Shown: positions 57,810 through 64,000 of the stretch, in pieces | How the letters are laid out: each line of letters begins with the position of its first letter | Position numbering within the stretch: the stretch's first letter is position 1 | Translations under genes and position numbers: made by a program | Assembly: GCF_004664715.2 (NCBI RefSeq) | Contig: NC_051072.1 | Coordinates: 682,001 to 746,000, forward strand | Reading direction: 5' to 3' | DNA length: 64,000 nucleotides | From: Peromyscus leucopus | Lineage: Eukaryota > Chordata > Mammalia > Rodentia > Cricetidae | Notes under the pieces: generated by a model | Told to the model about the DNA's origin: nothing | Seen by the model: only the letters and a program-made list of their open reading frames with translations | The model's database searches: none

Positions 57810-59455
57810 TTAAGGAGCACAAACAGGAACAACTCAGGGAAGGCCAGAAGAAAACATCATGAGGTCCCGACAGAAACTAATATAAATTAATAATCAAGGA
57901 TAATGAACATTCCCTGCAAAAATGGAGGAATATTAGCAAGGCAAAGAATAGCATCCTCCCTTGCAGAGTAAATGCAAACAATTCTCTAATCACCAAAATT
58001 TAATGCCTCTGACATTTTTTTGGAGCATTTTAAATTACACGTTAAATACAGCCAATAGACCTTCTCAAGTATACATTCTGAAAGTCAGTGTCAGTTAGGC
58101 AGATTTCTGTCAGTTCATTGGTGCTAAGCTAAGTGATAGAAGCCACAAGTAGTTAATACATCCATAAACTACATTTAAAAAAACCTTTCTTTTTTTTCTT
58201 TTTTGATACAGAATCTAAGTTTAGCCTAAGTTGGTCTTTGAATAATCTATGATATGGAGGATAACCTTGAACTCTTAATTCCCTGGCTTCGTTTCACAAT
58301 GCAGAGATGATAAAAATGCACTAAGAGCAGGCTTCAGTTTTTTTTGTTTGTCTGTTTTTGTTTTGTTTTCATTCCCAGGTACGTTTAAATTATACATACC
58401 TGAAGGGTCTTGAGTTCTATGAGAGCATACTGCTGCATCATCCCTACTTTGTAGGAAACCAGTTTTGATGCACAAGGCAGGGTACTCTTCTCACTTTAAA
58501 TAATGTAAAACACAATGCCATTCTTGTCCTGTCGGCTAGTGACGTTAACTAGGAAGTGTCTGTATTGTATTTATAGTTGCAGAGTCAATAGGAATATTAA
58601 TATTGAAGATGAGTTAGAGCCCATGTTTCTTATGAATAGCCTTTAATGCCACATAAGCACTTGGTTTGATTAAAGTGTTGTGAAATATGAAACGATTTTC
58701 ATATCTATACAAAAGATATGTTGGGGAGTCTTCTATGTACAAATCAAAGAACCCTGAATGAACAACAGCTCTTCAAATTCACCTTTCAATCTTTCTGATA
58801 GTGTATAAATGCTTGGGCAAATGTTTCCAGAAGACTGTTAGGGGAGCATCAGGGATCCTAGATGCCACTTTCAGGGACAGTGAGAGTAGCGGTAGGGGAG
58901 TTTAGACACTGCAGTGTACCCTGAGACAGTAGAAAAGCTCACAATCAAAGAGCAATGTAAAGACTCTGTGAGATATGCAGGGTCACTTCTCATCCCCGGG
59001 GACACTCAAGTCCCCTCCCTGAAGTCACTAGGCCACTTCTACCCTCCCACCAACTCATCACTTGTTTCTCAAAAGGAATTCAAACCTCTGACACCACACA
59101 ATCTCTGACATAATTGGATGAAGTATTATTTTCCAGTGTTTTTCACTTTGCAATATAGGATCAATAACTGCTTTAATGATGCAAAGCTCAAACCTCCTTT
59201 AAGACATTATACTGTCTCTACTTAGGAGTGTTAAATCTGAGGATTCTGATTACAGATGTGGCCACGAAGGATTCCCCTTCAAAACAACAGTCCAGAAATC
59301 TAATAATTTATTCCAAAGAAAATGGGACTAACATCCCCTACACTAATCTCCTTAAAAGAAATCTGTTCCTGGAAACTTCTATCAACTCAAACCAAGAGTA
59401 GCAGGCTGGCCATAAAGTACAGGAGGAGCCAGATCTCCAACTTGTAGAAGTCCTG
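57810..59455. other. First intron of unit E, no gene
   Basis: 58,830-59,400 aligns with 19.4-19.95 kb of unit B. The remainder has no recognised repeat or reading frame apart from a (TTTG)-like run at 58,340-58,370. Confidence 0.5.
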
Positions 59456-59459
59456 AGAA

Positions 59460-60030
59460 ATCTAACAGACAAATGAGCGTGGGTCAGCTAGGGAGAGCAG
59501 TTTCCCCAGACAAGCTGAAGGGGGCTCCTGAAACACCTCAGGTGCAGGCAGTGAGCTGGGCAACGCTGAGGGGCAATACTGGACTCTCCACCATTCCACA
59601 CTCTGGGCTACAAAGCTAGCTCTCCCACCCCAGAAGCGTACTCTGGACTCTGGCAGCCGCGTCCTAACAAAGCTCCCACTCACAGCGCCACCCCCATACT
59701 GCTCTTCCCACCCCAGACCTGCATCCAGGCTCAGTGGCCCAGCCTAGGTCTGCACAGCATCTCCAAGTCGGCTTCTCCCCGCCTCTGGTCCACCCCAGCT
59801 CCGCACTCTCCAAGCCGACCCCCGCACCCCGCACAGTCCCCCGGGCTGCGCTGCACCCTGGACCAACCTCCATGTCAGAGTTCCGACCGAGAGCGAAGAG
59901 CAGGACCCAACACGAAAGACCGAACTTAGGGGGAAGACAAACGTCTGCAGACGGGATGCGGAAGTGCGGATCGCAGAGCGACTGCTTGTGACGTCAAGGT
60001 GAACGCGACTACATTTCCCAGAATTCTGTT
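59460..60030 (-). promoter_or_regulatory. Promoter and exon 1 region of KZFP unit E
   Basis: CpG-rich minus-strand block. The best ZNF143/THAP11 (SBS) match of the four promoters is at 60,008-60,026 (plus: actacatttcccagaattc), close to the consensus ACTACAnnTCCCAGnATGC. A perfect CRE (tgacgtca) lies 11 bp away at 59,989-59,996. The exon 1 landmark CTGACATGGAGGTTG is at 59,863-59,877 on the minus strand, followed by GC-rich 5' UTR-like sequence. The exon 1 donor is not resolved. It drives KRAB A at 54.8 kb. Confidence 0.75.
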
Positions 60031-60034
60031 GTCT

Positions 60035-60385
60035 CCCTGCTGTCTGCAGAGGAGGATGAATAGAAATCAGCCCTGTCTGCACCAAGTGCAGGCAGTCAGG
60101 GTGCTTTAATCTCCGATTGGAAACAGGATGTGTTTAAACGTCACTTGAGACTTTCGCAGGAAAGTTTGTTATATCTGGTCAAACCGTCGTCTACAAATTA
60201 TAAAATCCTATTACCCTCAGGAACAGGTGGCATTCACTTAATTGTACTTTAAAATAAGCAAGAGGCTAAAGTGGGAGGGCTATCATTTGAAGATGATTTT
60301 CCAAATCAACTTTGGTGACTTCGCCTTTTATCTGGCTTAAGATGAAAGGATCACAAATTCAAAGCAGCCGGGGCAGAGAGGAAGT
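60035..60385. other. Upstream flank of promoter E, no gene
   Basis: No feature recognised; it does not show the A/B or A/C shared flank. Confidence 0.4.
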
Positions 60386-60389
60386 AAGA

Positions 60390-60615
60390 TGAGATAATCG
60401 AGGTGCAGGGAGAGACCAATAAGACATGGAGGGAGTTGGACATACAGTATGAAAGAAAAGTAAAAAGCCACAGGGAAAAATGTAGTTAATAGAAATGGGT
60501 TAATTTAAATTATAAGAGCTAGTGGGACAAGCCTAAGTTACGGCTGAGCTTTCATAATTAATAGTAAGTCTCCATGTTGTTATTTAGGACATGGTGGCCC
60601 AAAGCAAAGTCTGAC
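60390..60615 (+). mobile_element. ERV LTR (family X), partial
   Basis: 'gttaatagaaatgggttaat', 'taagagctagtgggacaagc', 'cataattaatagtaagtctc' match other family X LTRs; the 5' half is lost. Confidence 0.6.
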
Positions 60616-60959
60616 TACTGTCTTCTCTGATCCTGGAATTGCTCCTGTGTGGCAGAATTTTGAAAGTCATGTATTAGAAATACAATTAGGAGAATATTAG
60701 GTTTGCTTATTGGAATACAGAAAGTAGATTGGCACCATGGAGTAATGAAACCTCTTCTCTTTTCTCGGGAATGTTTATTTCTGTACTCATCCTGTCTTAA
60801 GAGCAAAGTGCAAACCTCTATACAAAGGAAAAGTTCACATGATAGATAGTATTTCACAAGGAAGCTATTTCTGAGTGGAGACAGTAGGCTCTTACTGGGT
60901 TTTTGTTGTTGTTGTTGTTGTTTGTTTGTTTTCATTTATGTAAGGTACTCATGTCCTCT

Positions 60960-61554
60960 TTCCTGTTTCTTTTATTCTCCTTGCAATTTTTAAGCATGAG
61001 TTTTAATAACTATTTAGTGAATCTACTTTTAAATGACAATTACTACTTTTAAATACTTTACATTGGACTGAATTTTTAAATATTGTATACAAATTATATA
61101 TATTGAGATTGATATTGTTAGAAAATGCTGTACATATTTTTTCTAATCTTATTCAGGATATTGTACTTAGACAGCTCATTTAATGTAATGCAATTTGCTA
61201 ATCCTTGAATGTTGTTATTACCATCTATTAGGATATAAAGAAATGAAAGTTAGTAGTTAGACATTACAATCAAAATTGTAGTCATATTAGGTATGTTTTC
61301 AAGGTCAAACAGAAATATATTAGATAGAGAGGTCATCTTCAAACCCTTCAGAGATCTACAGAATATGGCATTTAAAATGTTTTAATAACTTAGAATTTTT
61401 TCTCTCTTCCTTCCTTTCTTTCTTCCTTTCTTTCTTCCTTTCTTTCTTTCTCTCTCCCTTCCTCCATCCCTCCATCCATCCTTCCTTCTTTCTTTCTCTC
61501 TTCCTTCCTTCCTTCCTTCCTTCCTTCCTTCTTCCTTCTTTCTTTCTTCTCTTC

Positions 61555-61592
<38 letters not shown>

Positions 61593-62784
61593 TGCTCTAT
61601 GACTATAAGACATGTCGGCTCCTGGCAGCACCTACTTCAGAGAAGATATGGACATTGAAGAAAATGCATATGGAGTCAACTTTCACAGTGGCAAAAGTTA
61701 GCCACTGGGGAATAAAGTGTCCTTGAATTGACTGCTGACAAACAGGACAAAATGGACAGACAGGACACAAAACAAAGGACTACCAATCCTTGCCAAGACA
61801 AGTGTGGTTGCAGCTTTAGCAACAGGTGTCCTCTGAGGCCAGGGCAATATGGCACCATCGCTGCAGTGGACTTTGCAATCCGGAAAAGGTACAGTGCCCA
61901 TCTATTTGAAGGCAGCTGAACAGGCAATGGACAGATGGCTTCTGGTGTGCAGTGGAACAGTAGCTGAAACAGTTATTCTTGAAAGAGTAACTAGGCTGAC
62001 AGAGTCTAACCTCTCAATGGTAGACTGGCATTTAGTAAGAAAGATGAAGCCACCCACAAACAAAGAAGAATGGACAGCCAAATTCCAAAAACACCAACAA
62101 TTTCCAGAATCAAAAATCCTGAATCATGACAGGACATTGGTGGAATTCAGGTTTATTTGGTACATGGACTACTCGCACCGAATGTGCAGTCGAACTGTAA
62201 GTCTTGTGTACATCCTACTTCACAAATAAGTCTGTCAGAAATGCTAAGCCTATAGGCTGAAGATGATGCCCCAATGTTGCGGAGAAACCTTGGGTGATTG
62301 TCCAGGCAGCTGGTTGTTTCTGTCAACTCACATTTTTTTGGAAGTCGCTTGTTTGCACTTCCTGTTTTACTAGGTAGTATTATTTCCTTCTTGGGTCTCT
62401 GAGGAAGTTGAAGAATAGATAGTTATATTAAAGTTAGTTGAAGATTAGATAGTTGTAGTTATAGTTTTCCTTGTTAAGAATTTCAGAAAAGAAACTCACT
62501 AATGAGGTGTAAAGTGTATAAATTTGAAAGACATTATAAGATAGTTCTCTGTTAGTCATATAAGTTAGGATTCAAAGTGAATCATATACATTTTTACTTA
62601 CCAAAATAGGGTAGGTAATGGAATATTTTCTCTGAGTTTGTCAAATACAAATGGACTAGACATTGTTGATGTATTTATTGTTTGTATATACTATATATAG
62701 TTATTGTACTTATTGTATATAGTTTTTCTTATATTAGTTATAACTTTTTAATTCTTTTTTATTTTTATTAGAAAAAAGGGGAAG
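60960..62784 (+). mobile_element. ERV 3'-internal region ending in a polypurine tract
   Basis: Aligns with 1,440-2,293. Both contain 'aggtatgttttcaa.gtca', 'gctcctggcagcacc', 'gacattgaag'-like and 'tcaaatacaaatg.act' landmarks in order, and both end in an A/G tract (gaaaaaaggggaag, 62,771-62,784). A CT-rich simple repeat (61,398-61,590, ttcc/tttc) has expanded inside. A 126-codon frame at 61,849-62,229 has no recognised retroviral domain and is not conserved in the 1.6-2.0 kb copy. Confidence 0.6.
61398..61590. repeat. (TTCC)n/(TTTC)n pyrimidine tract
   Basis: About 190 bp of ttcc, tttc and ccat variants on the plus strand. Confidence 0.95.
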
Positions 62785-63236
62785 TGTGGTGATATTTTAT
62801 TTGTATGTTAATAAATAGTTTGCCTGGAGATCAGAGGACATAGATAGCTATCCATAAACAAAAGTCAGGTGGTGGTAACGCCTGCCCTTAAGCTGATCAC
62901 ATGGCAGGCAGAGTCTCTGTGCATTCAAGGAGACAGCCAAGTGTGTTGACACACGCCTTTAATCCCAGTACCAACCATAGAGACCAGGAGGTCTGTACAG
63001 ACAGGCAATGAGGAGGAAGTGACGTGGTTGGGCTAAGAGCCAATGAGAAGGCAGAACAGCAAGGCAATAAAGGCACAGGTTAGACAGGAAGAAGCTGGTC
63101 CTCTCCTGAAGCTATGGTGGCATGGCGAGTATGGTTAGCTGGTGGCTATCATTATTTCTTCGATCTCTATGGCTTTCACCCCTATATTTGGCTCTGTGCT
63201 TCTTATTTAATAAGACTGTTTAGAAATTTATCTACA
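62785..63236 (+). mobile_element. ERV LTR (family Y), complete, 452 bp
   Basis: TGTGGTGATATTTTA to TTATCTACA, starting right after the polypurine tract. It contains 'gcctggagatcagagga', a B1-like block 'cacgcctttaatcccag', 'agccaatgagaaggcagaac' and a terminal ttaataagact. Confidence 0.85.
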
Positions 63237-63544
63237 ATCTGGCAGGGTCTCTGTGTGTTCAAGGCCATAGTAGGGAACAGAGCCAAGCAAGCCTAGTGAC
63301 ACACGGCTTTAATCCCAGTACCAACCATAGAGACCTGGAAGTCTGTACAGACAGACAGTGACAAACAAGTGAGGTAGCTGGGCTGAGAGCCAATGAGAGG
63401 GCAGAACAGCAAGGCAATAAAGGCATGGGTAAGGCAGAAAGTAGCTCGCAATTGGAAGCTGTAGATTTGGTGAGGTAAGGTTGGCTGGTGGATTTCCCTA
63501 TTTCCCTGATCTCTCTAAGGCTTTCACCCCTATATTTGGCTCTG
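63237..63544 (+). mobile_element. Second, truncated family Y LTR in tandem
   Basis: After 'atctggc' (a stub of the primer binding site) the sequence re-enters family Y mid-LTR ('gtctctgtgtgttcaaggcc') and runs to 'ccctatatttggctctgt'. It is about 85-90 percent similar by eye to 62,930-63,200. Confidence 0.75.
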
Positions 63545-63549
63545 TCAGG

Positions 63550-64000
63550 CCAGCTGACAGTCAGCTGGGCAGCTGGGTAGAGGCATGCAGATTGAAGAGA
63601 CAATGAAGAAGACAGACTAGAGTAGAGAGGTCTGCCAGTCAATGCCAGACAGCCCTGAGTTTATTTCACAGTCAGCTTATATACAGTCTTGAAGGACAGA
63701 GATAGAACAATGCACAGCACAGGCATTCAACCACTATCTATCCTGCCTTGTGTCAAGGAGCAGGCAGTTTCATTTTCTATCTTGATGTACCTCCGGCTGG
63801 CATCAGCAGCCTACATCTAGCTAGATAGTGTGTTCCTTATTGTGGGCTAATCAGGACTTTCTCACAGTCCTTCAAAGAGGCTCTGTGGGCTAATCAGAAT
63901 TTTCTCACAGCCTTGGAGCAAACAAGCTTGAACTCTATTGACTCAGAATAGACTTCAGATTCAAACTGGGAAATTGAGTCAGTTGTGGGCTCCCACAATT
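63550..64000 (-). mobile_element. Probable minus-strand LTR, cut by the window edge
   Basis: On the minus strand there is a TATATAAGC box (63,675-63,683) followed about 15 bp later by an AATAAAC signal (63,659-63,665), the usual U3-R layout. Upstream U3 (63,690-64,000) has repeated 'gtgggctaatcag..tttctcacag' units at 63,842-63,868 and 63,886-63,912. Confidence 0.5.

Noticed and set aside
59664..60085. Open frames in the unit E promoter, including one starting at the exon 1 ATG
   Set aside because: GC-rich 5' region. The ATG is conserved among promoters, but the following codons are not clearly conserved as protein. I keep exon 1 as probably untranslated, though an exon 1 start joined to KRAB A cannot be fully excluded.
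61849..62229. 126-codon frame in the ERV internal region
   Set aside because: No retroviral domain recognised, and the homologous stretch at 1.8-2.0 kb is not open in the same way.

Overview
The window is nuclear DNA of a rodent, very probably a cricetid (vole, hamster or deer-mouse type). The evidence is the SINE and LINE content: a B2 element at 18.7 kb, several B1 elements, and rodent L1 3' ends. The B1 copy at 39.2 kb carries the arm tagctttgcgcctttcctgg that I associate with cricetids rather than with Mus. There are no bacterial features, and essentially all coding capacity is KRAB zinc-finger (KZFP) sequence on the minus strand.

Layout. I see five degrees of preservation of one duplicated KZFP unit, all in the same orientation (promoter at high coordinate, finger exon at low coordinate). 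Unit A (about 2.7-12.3 kb) has KRAB b and KRAB A exons and a promoter at 8.4-8.9 kb; its finger exon is not in the window, and an ERV occupies the place where it would be expected. Unit B (about 13.3-22.8 kb) has a promoter at 20.6-21.2 kb and a fragment of a finger exon, but no KRAB exons. Unit C (25.3-36 kb) has promoter, KRAB A, KRAB b and a 13-finger exon, but the usual splice junction into the finger exon is out of frame. Unit D (40.7-42.3 kb) is a pseudogene (riddled finger exon, KRAB A with a 2-bp deletion). Unit E (49.3-60.1 kb) is the only unit that reads through intact: promoter, KRAB A (127 bp), KRAB b (96 bp) and a finger exon, giving a predicted 559-residue protein with 15 complete C2H2 fingers. 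KRAB-b-to-KRAB-A introns, first introns and promoter flanks align between units, so these are segmental duplications of roughly 25 kb rather than retrocopies.

How the parts work together. KZFPs bind DNA through the finger array and recruit TRIM28 (KAP1) through the KRAB A box to silence chromatin, classically at retroelements. The DNA between the units is packed with such elements: class II ERV LTRs with tRNA-Lys-type and tRNA-Phe-type primer sites, a pro-pol fragment, class I ERV remnants with an integrase fragment, MaLR-like LTRs, L1, B1 and B2. Several insertions explain the damage to units A, B and D.

The most interesting points are: the frame-breaking 2-bp difference in unit C and a well-placed downstream splice acceptor that would restore the frame; a 3-finger module repeated three times in unit E next to an eroding finger tail; a 55-bp-arm inverted repeat 14 bp after the unit C stop codon; tryptophan-to-arginine changes in the KRAB A box of units A and C; ZNF143/THAP11-like promoter motifs kept in four promoters; and a mosaic, internally deleted TGFBR1 retrocopy close to an ERV primer site. 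All homology calls are from recognition by eye; no database search was run.
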